Below, one piece after another: positions 39,517 to 51,102 of a stretch of 64,000 bases of DNA. The DNA is from Paenibacillus sp. P25. GTDB taxonomy: Bacteria > Bacillota > Bacilli > Paenibacillales > NBRC-103111. Position numbers and translations under genes: made by a program. The DNA is taken from positions 3,038,001 through 3,102,000 of the forward strand of contig CP085629.1 in NCBI GenBank assembly GCA_024704175.1. Direction: 5' to 3'. Numbering within the stretch: position 1 is the stretch's first letter; each line of letters begins with the position of its first letter. The notes below the pieces were generated by a model that saw only the letters and a program-made list of their open reading frames with translations, did not search any database and was not told the origin of the DNA.

Positions 39517-40613
39517 TCACCTCGAATATCGGGAAATATTGAGCAGCACGCCGATCGAGGTCAGCATCAAAGTAAGCGATGAGCCGCCTGCACTGATCAG
39601 CGGGAGCGTGATGCCTGTTACGGGGAACATGCCGATAACGACCCCCGTGTTGATGATCACCTGAACGGCGACCATCCCGACGATCCCGGTGGCAAGCAGG
39701 TCGCCGAACGTATCGGGCGCGGTGATCGCCGTACGCATCCCCGCCAGAGCAGAAGCGTAAAGAGTAAGAGTACGAAAGAGCCTCCGATGAAACCGAGCTC
39801 TTCGGCAATGATAGAAAAGATGAAGTCCGTTTGCGGCTCGGGCAGGTAGCTGTATTTTTGCCGGCTCATCCCAAGTCCCAAACCCACCAGTCCTCCCGGG
39901 CCGATCGCATACAGCGACTGGATCGCCTGGTATCCGGCGCCGAGCGGGTCCTGCCAAGGATCGAGGAAGGCGGTGATCCGCTTCAGCCGGTAAGGAGCCG
40001 CAGCGATCAGGGCGACAAATCCCGCCAAGCCGACGAGACCGAGATACGACAAATGAAGCAGTCTCGCTCCCGCCGTATAAATGATCAGCAGGGACGCCCC
40101 GACCAGCACCGCACCGGTGCCAAGGTCAGGCTGAAGCATAATGAGGCCGAAGGCGGCGCCGACCAGCCCGAGCGGGGGAATAAGCCCCTTGGTGAACTGC
40201 GTGATGGTGCTCTGCTCTTCCGACAGCCACTTGGACAGGAAGATGATCATGCCCATCTTCATAAATTCGGAAGGCTGAATCCCGAAGGAGCCGATGCCGA
40301 GCCAGCTTCTCGCGCCTCCCCGGATGACCCCGATGCCCGGAATCAGAACAGCGACAAGCAATACGAAGCAGGCGATCAGCATGACTTTGGCATATTTCTT
40401 CCAGACCCAATAATCGGTGTTCATTGTGAAAATCATCGCAAATATGCCGAGCGCGGCAAACAAAGCCTGCCGCTTCAAGTAATAGAATGAGTCCCCGAAC
40501 TCGCGGAACGCGAGTACGGCACTTGCGCTGTACACCATAACCACGCCGATGGCGAGTAGGGCCAGCGTAGAGCCGAGCAGCAGCAAATCCGGATTCGACC
40601 GTGCTTTGACCAT
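39517..40613 (-). CDS. spoVE: SEDS peptidoglycan polymerase SpoVE/FtsW family (one frameshift)
   Basis: Ten-membrane-helix SEDS protein polymerising lipid II with a partner class B PBP. Seen: LALLAIGVVMVYSASAVLA, FLDPWQDPLGAGYQAIQS, GLGLGMSRQKYSYLPEPQTD, the functional IIAEELGFIGG, and, in a second frame, NTGVVIGMFPVTGITLPLIS. The break is near 39745. Start at ATG 40613 behind AGAGGTG. By position and with SpoVD nearby it is spoVE, but a vegetative FtsW role cannot be excluded. Confidence 0.88.
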
Positions 40614-40666
40614 AGCGCCCACACCTCTAACCTTTACCTGGATTGGGGGCGGCTTTGTCCCCCTTT

Positions 40667-42084
40667 TTAAAGGTTATGCACGGACTGCTTAAACATGCTT
40701 CCCCGTTCCTCGTAGGAAGGGAACATGTCCCAGCTGGCGCACGCAGGCGATAATAGGACGATGTCGCCCTTGTCCGCCATGGAGAATGCTGCTCTTACCG
40801 CCTCGCCCACCGTATCCTGCACGCTGTTAGCAGTATCGACGGTTTTTACACGGCTCATGCCTGCCAGTTTGGCCACGCGTACGATTTTTTCCTTGGTTTC
40901 GCCCAGGGCGACAACCGCCTTCACTTGACGCTCGAAGGCCGGCAGCAGCTCCATGTAGTCCGACCCGCGGTCCAGTCCGCCGGCGATCAGCACAATGCCC
41001 TGCTTGAAGGATTCGATCGTTTTGACGGTTGCCGTCGGATTCGTCGCTTTGGAATCGTTATAAAATCGGACGCCGTCTTTCTCCCGCACAAACTCCAGCC
41101 GGTGCTCCACGCCCCGGAATTCCTTCAGCACCTTCGCAATGACAGGTATCGGCACTCCGGCGGTGAAGGCCATGGCGGAAGCGGCCAGCGCATTCTCGAT
41201 ATTGTGGCTTCCCGGAATGCCCAGCTCCCCGCAGGAAGAATCGGATGAACCTCGCCCTGCCGGTCCCGGTACACCAGCCGTCGGCCGGCTGCATCCGGCT
41301 CGCGGGTAAGCGGCGGTTCGAGGTAAAAGCCGTAATCCAGCTCGGTTTTCGTCGAAAAAGGAAGCACGCTTGAGCGCACCGCTTCCGCTACGTTTCGACA
41401 AATGGGATGATCCCAGTTCAGCACCGCCGTATCGTCCGCCGTCTGGTTCGCGAACAGCTTCGCTTTCGAATCGACGTAATCGCCCATCGTCCCGTGGTAA
41501 TCGAGATGCGTTTCGTAAACGTTCAAAAGACACCCGATCCGCGGAGCGAAATCGCGGGTGCCTTTGAGCTGAAAGTCGCTGAGCTCCACGACCATCCGGT
41601 TGTCCGGTCCGGCTTCGAGCGACGCTTCCGTCAAAGCCCGGCCGATATTGCCGGCCACGATCGGCCTAAGGCCCGCCGCCTCCAGCATCAGGCCGGTCCA
41701 GGTGGTCGTCGTCGTCTTGCCGTTGGAGCCCGTGATCCCGATGATCGGCGCCTTGCAGATGTGGTACGCCACCTCCACCTCGGTTACGACCTCGATGCCG
41801 AGCTGTGCGGCCCGTTCCACCGGCTCCACCCGGTAAGGGATGCCGGGATTTTTAACCACCAGCGCCACCCCTTCGTGGATCAGGCCGGCCGGATGACTGC
41901 CGCAAACAACAGAAATACCCAGAGCCGAAAGTTCGTCGGCCTCAGGGCATAAGGAACGTTCCTTTTTATCGTTGACGGTGACGAGCGCGCCGTATTCGTG
42001 GAACAGCTTCGCCACGGCGACGCCGGCGCGGGCGAGGCCGAGGACGACGACCTGTCGGCCGTTATATTTTTGCGGATGATCCAT
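40667..42084 (-). CDS. murD: UDP-MurNAc-L-Ala:D-Glu ligase (one frameshift)
   Basis: ATP-dependent Mur ligase adding D-glutamate. ATP loop ITGSNGKTTTTTWTG, LLNVYETHLDYHGTM, FYNDSKATNPTAT and the C-terminal ACASWDMFPSYEERG are intact. The usual ELSSFQL motif reads ELSDFQLKG here. The frame breaks near 41235 (SCGELGIPGSHNIENALAAS resumes in another frame). Composite about 472 residues. The start at 42084 is behind GAGGTG, 2 bases after mraY. Confidence 0.92.
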
Positions 42085-42086
42085 GC

Positions 42087-43048
42087 CTATAACACCTCAT
42101 TAATGTAAAGTCCGATTCCCGCAAGCACCAGACCCGCCGCCCAGAACGAAATGACCACGCGCCACTCGGACCAGCCGGTCAGCTCGAAATGGTGGTGAAT
42201 CGGACTCATTTTGAATACGCGCTTGCCTCTGGTTTTAAAAGAAACGACTTGAATGATGACCGATAAGACCTCGACGACGAATACCCCGCCGATCAGCGCA
42301 AGCAGAATTTCCGCTTTGGTCAGGATCGCCACGGCCGCAAGCCCGCCGCCGATGCCGAGCGACCCGGTGTCGCCCATGAACACCTTGGCCGGATGCGCAT
42401 TAAATACGAGAAAACCGAGCACCGCCCCCACCATTGCCGCCGAGAAGATCGCGACGTTCGGTGCGTGTTATTGAGCGCGATGACAGCATAGGCACCGAAC
42501 GCGATCGCGCTTGTGCCCGCAAGCAGACCGTCCAGCCCATCGGTAAAGTTGACCGCATTGGAGGTACCGAGCATCAGGAAGACGACGAATGGAAAATAAA
42601 GCCAGCCGATCGAAAAGGAAATATCCACATAAGGAATGCGCAGCTCCGTTGCGTGTCCAACCTGTACAAGCAGCACGCAGACAATGATTGATACGAGCAG
42701 CTGGCCGGCCAGCTTCTGCTTGGCCGTCAGACCGAGCGAGCGTTTGAATAAAATTTTAATATAATCATCCAAAAATCCGATAAAGCCGTAACCGAGGGAA
42801 GCGACCAGCAGAATGACCGTTTCCAGATTCTTCTCTCCGAAGCGGAGCACAGCCAGCGCCAGCGCCAGCATAATGATGATCCCGCCCATCGTCGGCGTGC
42901 CGGCCTTCTTCAGATGTCCCTGCGGCCCGTCCGTACGGATCTGCTGGCCGAACTTGAGGCGGCGCAGCGACGGAATGAACAGCGGCCCCATGATAAGCGC
43001 CAGCAGAAAAGACACGCCGAGCGTGATTAAGACGATTTTGAAATCCAC
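42087..43048 (-). CDS. mraY: Phospho-MurNAc-pentapeptide transferase (one frameshift)
   Basis: Membrane enzyme making lipid I. The three Asp motifs [27 protein letters not shown] and [13 protein letters not shown], and the HHHFELTG histidines, are all present, with about ten membrane segments. The frame breaks near 42465. GTG start at 43048 behind GGGGGT. Composite about 320 residues. It lies between murF and murD; the 110-base gap upstream (43049-43158) shows no signal. Confidence 0.93.
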
Positions 43049-43158
43049 AATGCTTTACCCCCTGAATGCTTAAGAAAAAACCATGTACGAGTCCCGAATG
43101 GATACGGAGCTCCGGATCAACGGTCGCAGCGTTTTTGTCCGGCAATGATGTGCGCTGA

Positions 43159-44571
43159 TCAAGGCTTATGGCTATCAACCAGAAAGGCCGCCACCTGCTC
43201 CATCCGCATGCCCCGCGAGCCTTTGATCAGAATGACGTCCTGCGCACCGGCCGCCTGGGCCAATTCCCGCGCAAGCGCCTCTTTAGTTTCAAAATGGCGC
43301 ACCCGCTCCGCCGGAAAGCGTGACCCGGCCCCTTCCGCCGTGTAAACGGAAAGCGGCCCGTAGAGATAGACGGCTTCCACCTGTTCCGGATCCAGAAGCG
43401 CCCCTACCTCGCGGTGAAAATCTTTTTCGCGTTCCCCCAGCTCCAACATGTCGCCGAGCACGGCGAATTTGCGCCCGAAGCCCTTCAGCTCGTGCAAGAG
43501 ATCGATGGCCGCCCGCATGGAGGTGGGACTCGCGTTATACGCGTCGTTCAAGAGGGTGAGACCCGATGGCGCAACCGAAACCTCAATGCGCATACCCGTC
43601 AGTTCGGCTTGGGCAAGCCCCCCGGCGATGGAACCGGCGTCCATGCCGAAATGCCGTCCGACCGCAATGGCGGCGAGCGCATTCACGACATTATGCGCGC
43701 CCGGAAGCGGGACAACGTAATCCGTCGACGCATCGCCGTTCACATGAAACTTTGAGCCGGTCGGCTCCGTCTGGATGTCTTCCGGGAAGAGATCGTTGTC
43801 CGCTCTAGCTCCGAACCGGACTTTGCCGTAACGATCCGTCCGCATCCGGCCGGGCTCGGCCAGCTCAGGGAGCACCTCTTCGATCAGCGGCTCATCGCCG
43901 TTATAAATAAGCACGCCGTCCGGCTGCAGCCCGGAAAGAATCTCCGTTTTCGCCCGGGCGATTTCCTTGCGGGAGCCGAGCTGAAGCAAGTGGGCTTCGC
44001 CGATATTCGTGATGACCGCCACCTCGGGTTCGGCGAGACGGGACAGCAGTTCGATCTCGCCCCGCCCGCTCATTCCCATTTCGAGAACGGCAACTTCCGT
44101 CTGCTCGGTCAGCTGAAGCAGCGTGAGCGGAAGTCCGATATGATTATTATAATTGCCGGCCGTCTTATGAACGCGGAACGATGCCGATAAAACCGCCGCC
44201 GTCAAATCCTTCGTCGTGGTCTTGCCGTTGCTTCCGGTGATGCCGACAATCCGCACGGGAAGTCGCCTGCGGTACGCCTTGGCCAGACGCTGCAGCGCCG
44301 CAAGCGTATCCTCCACGAAAATAAGCGGTGCGCCCGCAGGAGGGTTCGGCCGGTCGGACTGCCATAGGGCGGCGACAGCCCCCTGCTCGAGCGCATTTGC
44401 CGTGAATTCATGGCCGTCGAACGTTTCGCCGATCAGCGGCACATACAGCACGCCGGGCGTAATTGCCCGCGAATCTCTGGATACCCCGGAGGCAATGATA
44501 CTCGCATCCGTCCCCTCGGCCAGCTTCCCGCCCGCCATGAAGGCGATCTCTCCCAATGTTCTTGTTATCAT
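43159..44571 (-). CDS. murF: UDP-MurNAc-tripeptide:D-Ala-D-Ala ligase
   Basis: Adds D-Ala-D-Ala to complete the pentapeptide. 470 residues, intact. VYVPLIGETFDGHEF, the ATP loop GITGSNGKTTTKDLTA, TAGNYNNHIGLPLTLLQL, GEIELLSRLAEPEVAVITNI and NDAYNASPTSMRAAID are family hallmarks. The ATG overlaps the murE stop (ATGA), so the two ligases are coupled. In B. subtilis murF is not in this cluster. Confidence 0.96.
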   Translation of the reverse strand: MITRTLGEIAFMAGGKLAEGTDASIIASGVSRDSRAITPGVLYVPLIGETFDGHEFTANALEQGAVAALWQSDRPNPPAGAPLIFVEDTLAALQRLAKAYRRRLPVRIVGITGSNGKTTTKDLTAAVLSASFRVHKTAGNYNNHIGLPLTLLQLTEQTEVAVLEMGMSGRGEIELLSRLAEPEVAVITNIGEAHLLQLGSRKEIARAKTEILSGLQPDGVLIYNGDEPLIEEVLPELAEPGRMRTDRYGKVRFGARADNDLFPEDIQTEPTGSKFHVNGDASTDYVVPLPGAHNVVNALAAIAVGRHFGMDAGSIAGGLAQAELTGMRIEVSVAPSGLTLLNDAYNASPTSMRAAIDLLHELKGFGRKFAVLGDMLELGEREKDFHREVGALLDPEQVEAVYLYGPLSVYTAEGAGSRFPAERVRHFETKEALARELAQAAGAQDVILIKGSRGMRMEQVAAFLVDSHKP

Positions 44572-46060
44572 GGCTTTCTTCCCCTTATCGCTTCTTTGGC
44601 CACCAGACGGTCATCAAAATCATGCTTGACCCCCATAATGTCCTGATAGGTTTCGTGCCCTTTCCCTGCAATCAGCACGATGTCTTGCGGCTTTGCCTGC
44701 CGAACCGCCTCATGAATCGCCTGCCTGCGATCGGCAAGGAGCTTATAGCGGTCCGGGCTAAGCCCCGCCCTTGTCAGACCGGGAACAATGTCGTTAATGA
44801 TTTGCTCCGGATCTTCCGTCCGCGGATTATCGGAGGTCACGATCACATGGTCGCTGTATTTGGCCGCAATCTCGCCCATGACGGGCCGTTTCGTCCGGTC
44901 CCGGTCACCCCCGCGACCGAAGACGCAATAAACCTCTCCTTCGGCGAACTGGGAGATGGTCGACAGCGCATTCTCCAAGCCGTCGGGCGTATGCGCGTAA
45001 TCGACGAGCACCAGAAAGTCCTGTCCCTCGTCGACGACTTCCATGCGGCCTTCGACTGATTGAATCCGAGACAGGCTCTCCGCGATCCGCTCCGGCAGGA
45101 TGCCTTCCGCGATTGCAGCCGCAGCCGCCGCCAACGCGTTATATACGTTAAACCGTCCGACCAGCTTCATCGTCACCTCGGCGCAGCCTCGAAAAGTCGC
45201 CAGATGAAACTGCGTCCCGCGTGCGGACATGACGATCCGCTCCGCTCTCACGTCGGCGGATGTATTGTCGATTCCATAGGTGATGACCTCGGCGGCCGTC
45301 AGCCTTGCATAGTCTTCCGAGGCCGGGTCGTCGGCGTTGAGTACGGCGAACCGCCGTCCGTCCGGATCGGCCGTAAACTCGTTCCCCATTCGGGAGAAGA
45401 GCAGTCCCTTAGCCGCCTTATAGCGTTCCATCGTTCCGTGAAAATCCAGATGGTCCTGCGTCAAATTCGTAAAGATGCCGGTCCGGAAGCTGCAGCCCTT
45501 CACTCGGCCGAGTTCAAGCCCATGAGAAGAGACCTCCATGATACAGTAATCCGTGCCCGCATCGGCCATTTGTCTCAGAATTCGCTGGAGCGCGAGCGCT
45601 TCCTGGGTATTCGTCGCTTTGTTCTCGAAGTATTCGGAACCGATTTTCACATGAATGTTGCCCATCAGACCGGTGCGGAACCCTTGATCGCTAAGGATTC
45701 TTTCCAATATATAGGTGGTGGTTGTTTTCCCGTTGGTACCGGTCACACCGATCAGCTTCAGCTCCCGGCTCGGATAGCCGTAGAACCGGCTGGCCGCCAC
45801 CGCCACCGCATATCGGGTATCCTTCACGACCAGCTCGGGCACCCCGCCCCCAGCTCCCGTTCGGTGACCAAGGCAACGGCTCCCTGCCGGATCGCTTGTT
45901 CGGCATACTTATGGCCGTCGTGAACAAAGCCGGGAATGCAAACAAACAAATCGCCCGGAGCCACGGTGCGGTGATCCGTCTTCACCCCTGTAAATTCCGT
46001 CCCGCCGTCGCCGGCCAAACGGCTTACCGCAAGCAGCGAAGCCAGTTCCTGAAGCTGCAT
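44568..46060 (-). CDS. murE: UDP-MurNAc-L-Ala-D-Glu:meso-diaminopimelate ligase (one frameshift)
   Basis: Adds meso-DAP to the stem peptide. The specificity motif DNPRTEDPEQII marks the DAP enzyme rather than the lysine type. The ATP loop GVTGTNGKTTTTY and the N-terminal domain beginning MQLQELASLLAVSRLAGDGG (ATG at 46060 behind GGAGG) are present. One G missing from a run near 45842 breaks ELGAGVPELVVKDTR. Composite about 497 residues. It links to dapH and patA, which help make the substrate. Confidence 0.94.
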
Positions 46061-46100
46061 AAGAGGGCCTCCTCTATTTTTACACATGGTATCTATTATG

Positions 46101-46200
46101 GACAAAAAAGCGCGGGATGAAAAGCCCATTTTTGAAAAATCAGCCTTCCGTTCGGAGGGCGTCAGCCCCTGTACCCGCTTCCGCCCTCCTCTTATCCCGC
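46101..46200 (-). terminator. Possible terminator between spoVD and murE
   Basis: On the minus strand GCGGGAT at the spoVD stop (46194-46200) pairs with ATCCCGC (46112-46118), followed by GCTTTTTTGTCC. The large loop contains a second GGAGGGC/GCCCTCC hairpin (46154-46189). It would partly separate spoVD from murE. Confidence 0.4.
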
Positions 46201-48162
46201 TACTGCTGCCCTTTCGGCTTGCCGTCATCGGCCTCCTGCGGGCCCGGATCCTGATCGGACAAATAAATCCGGATCGTGGAGCCTTGCTCCACCCGGGTGC
46301 CCGCCTTCGGGAGCTGGTTGATGACATATTTCCCCGCACCCGATTTGGCCAGATTGAAATTCATATTCAAATCCTCATAAATATCGGTAACACTCATGCC
46401 GACCAGATTCGGTACCTCGGCAATCTTGGTGTCTCCGTATTGATACTTCTTATCAAGCTGGTCTTTGCGCGGAGGCACTTTCAAGTAGCGCAGCGCGTCT
46501 TCCATCATGTTCTTGACCAGCGGTGCGGCCACCACGCCCCCGAATTGAATGCCTTGCGGATCGTCTACAGCGGCGTAAATGACAATCTTCGGATCGTCCG
46601 CCGGAGCAAAGCCGATGAAGGAAACAATATGCTCATCCGCCGAATAACGGCCGTTAATGACCTTTTGCGCCGTTCCCGTCTTCCCGCCGACCCGGTATCC
46701 ATCGATGAAAGCGGGCCGCCCCGTGCCGTTCGCCACGACGCTTTCCAGCGTTTCGCGGACTTTCTTGGACGTGTCCTCCGAGATGACCTGGCGCACCATC
46801 TCCGGCTTCACCGTATTGACCAGATCGCCCGTAACCGGATCATACCAGGCCCGGGCCACATGGGGCTTAAACAGCTTTCCCCGTTGACGGCGACCGACAC
46901 GGCCGTAATTTGCTGGATCGGCGTGACAGAAACGCCTTGGCCGAACGACGTTGTCGCAAGCTCGACCGGACCTACCCGGTTCAGCTTGAACATGATACCG
47001 TTCTCCTCGCCGCCGAGATCGATGCCGGTCTTTTTCCCGAAGCCGAACTTATAAATATAGTCGAACAGCTTCTCTTTTCCGAGCCGCTCTCCCATGACGA
47101 CGAAGCCGGGGTTGCAGGAGTTTTCCACAACTTGAAGGAAGGATTCGCTTCCGTGACCCTGCCGCTTCCAGCGCGCAGCCGGGCGCCGGCCACCTCGATG
47201 TGTCCGGGATCGTAGAAGCCTTCGTTCAGATTGACCTTGTTCTCCTGTAACGCCGCCGCCAGCGTAATGATCTTGAACGTCGATCCGGGCTCATAGGTCA
47301 TCCAGATCGGCAGGTTGCGGTTATAGTTCTCTACCGGATACTGCGCGTAATTGCCCGGTTCATAGCCGGGGCGCGAGCCCATCGCCAGAATTTCCCCGTT
47401 GTTCGGGTCCATCATAATGGCGATCGCGTGCTTCGGCTGGTATTTCACCATCGTCTGATCCAGCTCGCGCTCGAGAACGGACTGGAGATTACTGTCGATC
47501 GTCAGCTGCAGGTTCAGGCCGTCCAGCGGTTTCCTGTACTCCTCGGAAAGATTGGGAATGAGCTTGCCCGCCGCATCGGCATAGTAGGAAAGACTGCCGT
47601 TAATGCCGCTCAGTTCGCTGTTATATTTCAATTCTATGCCCGTCAAACCCTGATTATCAATCCCTGTAAATCCAAGAACATGCGCCGCCAAACCGCCGAA
47701 GGGATAGTACCGCTTGTTGTCTTCCGCCACGACGATTCCGGGAAGCTTCAAATCGCGAATTTGCTGCGCTTTCTCAAGCGGCGGCTTCCTGCCGCCGGGT
47801 TGAATTTTCACATTGAGCGCCCGCTTGGTGATCATCTGGAACACCTTGTCCTGCGGCATTTGCAGCAGGTTTGCGAGCTGGGCCGCCGTATTTTGCGGAT
47901 CCTTGATTTGAGCCGGAATCGCCCATACCGTAGGGGAGCTGACATTATAAGCCAGCTGCACGCCGTTCCGGTCCAAAATCTCGCCCCGCTTGGCTGTAAA
48001 GGGGATGTTGCGGCGCCATGAATCCTCCGCTTCTTCCGACAGCTTCGAACCGAGCCAGATCTGCACATATCCGAGCCGCACCACCAAAGCAAGGAAAAGT
48101 ATCGTTCCCACGACCAGAGCGGCGAATAATCGTCGACGAACGGTAACATTCGATGCTCTCAT
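46200..48162 (-). CDS. spoVD: Sporulation-specific class B penicillin-binding protein SpoVD (two frameshifts)
   Basis: Transpeptidase for spore cortex and partner of SpoVE. N-terminal anchor LFAALVVGTILFLALVVRLG (residues 11-30), the dimerisation domain, then catalytic SxxK in YEPGSTFKIITLAAAL, the SxN in VENSCNPGF, KTGT in VGGKTGTAQKV, and one C-terminal PASTA domain (AEVPNLVGMSVTDIYEDLN). The frame breaks near 47160 and 46865. Composite about 653 residues. The 77-base gap before it has CATATT-like motifs that may be a sigma-E promoter, weakly. Confidence 0.93.
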
Positions 48163-48239
48163 GACCGCTTGCTCCTCTCCCTGAATATGAGAATCGTTTC
48201 ATATCATCTCTATTCAGACAGGCCCGGAGGTAGAACAAG

Positions 48240-50608
48240 CTATCGGGCGGTATCGCCGCCTTTTTTGGACGTGCCGTCGGCCTTCGCCGTTTTGACGCTG
48301 TCCTGCGGACTTTTGGAATTTGTATTATTCTTAGCCGGTACGCTTTCCGTTTTCACCGGTTTATCGGTTTTATCGGTTTTGCCGCTCTTGTCCCCGTTCC
48401 CGCCGGCGGAGCCTTGGGCAATCTCGCTGTAAGGCTTCAGCTCCAGCGTCAGCACCCGGCCGTCTCCTGAGCTGTCCAGGTTCTGGCCGGTCACATACCC
48501 TTCTCCGTTCGACTGGCGGCGCACCTTGACAAGCGAACAAACCTCCATCGCGTCACGAAGTGATTTGCCGGTCAAATCCGGTACCGGAAGATCATTCCCT
48601 TCCTGCATTACTACATAGATTCGCTGCGCACTCCCGATTTCGGTTCCTGCAGCGGGAGATTGGGCCAGCACCTTATCGCCGTTCCCGATCACTTCGACCG
48701 AAACGCCGTATTTATTCATCGCCGCCTTCGCCTGATCAAGCGATTGACCGGTCAAATCAGGCATCTTCGCCGTGTTTTCCTTATCCGTCGTTTGAACCTG
48801 CTGCTGTGCCGTATTCGAAGGAGCGATTCCCAAATAGCGGAGAGACTGCGACATAATTTCTCTGAAAGCGGGAGGCGCCACATCTCCTCCCCGGTGGTAA
48901 TCTCCGCCCAGATCGGGCCGGTCCACGAAGATCGTCACCAGAATGCGCGGATCCTCAAGCGGCGCGTAGCCGGCGAACGAGATAACCCACTGGCCATCGG
49001 CATAGCCCTTCTCGCCGGGAATAACCAGGTTCGCCGTTCCCGTCTTGCCTGCAATACGATATCCTTCGATGTATGCCTTGCGTCCGGTACCGATCGCCTG
49101 ATCGGCCACGACCTGCTCGAGGTATTCGCCGACCTGCTTCGCCGTTTTCTCCGAAACAACCTGGCGGATGACACGGGGCTCGTTCTTCAATACGACTTCT
49201 TTCGTTGCCGGATTATAAATTTCTTTAATGATATGAGGCTGCATCAATTTCCCGCCGTTCGCGATCGCCGCATAGGCCGCCGTCATTTGCATCGCCGTCG
49301 CCGTCAGACCTTGTCCGTAGGTTGCCGTCGCATATTCCGCGTCATATTTCATCCGCACGATCCCGGGGACCTCCCCTGCAGATCAATCCCTGTCTTCGCG
49401 CCGAAACCGAATTTGCTGATGTAGTCGTCCAGCTTCTGCTTGCCGAGCATTTCGTAGCCCAGCTTGACGAAAGCCACGTTACTGGAGCGCTTCAGGCCCT
49501 CCATGTAGGAAATTTTCCCCCAGCCCACATTGTTGTGGTCATGCAGCGTCCGGCCCGGGACCTGGATCGTTCCGGATTGGTAGATATCATTCGGATTGAA
49601 TTTTCCTTCCTCCACGGCACCCGCAAGCGTAACAAGCTTGAACGTGGAGCCTGGCTCATACTGGGAAGCGATCGCGTGGTTGATCAAATCGCTCGTCTTG
49701 TTGATGTCCCAGTACCGGTTCGGGTTAAAATCGGGTGTATTTGCCATGCCAAGAATTTCCATTGTCTTTGGATCTACGGCAATCGCCGACATGCTTACGG
49801 GATGAAACTGTTCATTCACCTTCTGCAGTGCGTTTTCTATGTAAAATTGGATGTTCTTATCGATTGTGAGCCGTACGTTATCCCCGTTGACGGCCGGCTT
49901 GTATTCCGGCTTGGAATCCGGAAGCTCCACACCGTGCGCGTCCGTCTCGAAGCCTTTCAAATACCCTTCCTCGCCTTTCAGGTATTGATCCAGCTGCTTC
50001 TCGAGCCCCATGGCCGGTTTGCCGTCCTTATCGGTGTACCCGAGCACATGTGAAGCCAGATTATTTCCAGGATAATAACGTTTATGATCCTGAATGAGAA
50101 CAATGCCGACGCTAGGGTACTTCTTCTTATCAGGGTTCTTCGCCTGAAGCTGGGACATCAGCTCTTTGACTTTATCCGCCGTTTCCGCGTCGATTTTCCA
50201 GCCCTCGTTGCGGACCTCGACCTGCGGGAAATAGCTTCCGTCGTCTTTCTTTTTATTAAGGAGGTTCATAATTTTCTCTTCAAGTGCCGCTGCCCCGTTC
50301 CCTGGCGAGAGGATGGCGGCCAGCCCTTTGCTGACGTCGGATTCCATATGCAGTTCATGAATCGTCTGCGGGACCAGGGCTACCGTAAACGCCGGCGCGT
50401 CTTCGGCCAGCACATTGCCCTTCGCATCCAGTATCGCACCCCGGACAGCCGGGATTTTTTTATTGTCGGCCCACAATTTCTCCGCCTTGGTCAAAAGCTC
50501 GGCCCCGTTCACCACTTGGACCCAATAGAGACGCCCCACCAAAATAACAAAAAGGAGGGTGAATACCCCTCCAATGACAATCGACCGCAGCTTCACCTTT
50601 TTCGTCAT
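48240..50608 (-). CDS. pbpB: Class B penicillin-binding protein 2B (FtsI; one frameshift)
   Basis: Septal transpeptidase of the divisome. Membrane anchor SIVIGGVFTLLFVILVGRLY (residues 9-28), SxxK in QYEPGSTFKLVTL, SxN in LKRSSNVAFVKLGYE, KTGT in IAGKTGTANLV, two PASTA domains, then an 80-residue lysine/serine/threonine/glycine-rich extracellular tail. One G missing from a GGGG run at about 49375 splits GIDLQGEVPGIVRMK. Composite about 789 residues. Downstream of ftsL by 27 bases. Confidence 0.94.
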
Positions 50609-50635
50609 CTCATGCTCCCCTATTCCCTTGATGGA

Positions 50636-51083
50636 TCAGGGTTGATCCTTTGTTTTTTTCGCTCCGCCGGCGGATGCTGCTCCCGATGCGGAACCTGAAG
50701 CCTTGCCGGTGCCCGCCGCCGTTGACTTCACTTGGGCCGGGTCAGGCACAGTAAATCCGAGCCGTTCCGCTTCGTTCAGCAAGTGCTCACTGCTGGAGAG
50801 GTCGTATACTTTCTTCTTTAAAATCATATTTTCCGCTTCCAGCGTCTTGATATTTTTCTCGATTTCCTTAATTTTCGCGTTCATTTCATAAATCTGGGCA
50901 TAACGCCAAATGATCAGTCCGGCCACTACCACGCAGACCGCAACGGTAAAAAGATACAGCAGCTTCTCCTGCACCGGTAATCCTCTGCTGCGCCGGACGG
51001 CTTTCGCGGGCACCTTGCCCTTCGGTCGCTAGCTTCTCCGTCCGCTGCTCCACTGCCAAGTTCCCATGAATATAAGCCGGCAA
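50636..51083 (-). CDS. ftsL: Cell division protein FtsL (one frameshift)
   Basis: Small bitopic divisome protein. One membrane segment (LLYLFTVAVCVVVAGLIIW) then a leucine-zipper coiled coil (IKEIEKNIKTLEAENMILKK) and a S/A/G/K-rich tail (about 30 residues). The N-terminus starts at a TTG (51083) behind AAGGGGA, and a one-base frame break near 51015 (TEG to KVPAKAVRR) joins it to the rest. Composite about 149 residues, longer than B. subtilis FtsL because of the tail. Between rsmH and pbpB. Confidence 0.85.
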
Positions 51084-51102
51084 ATCGTCGTCCCCTTAGC
51101 TT

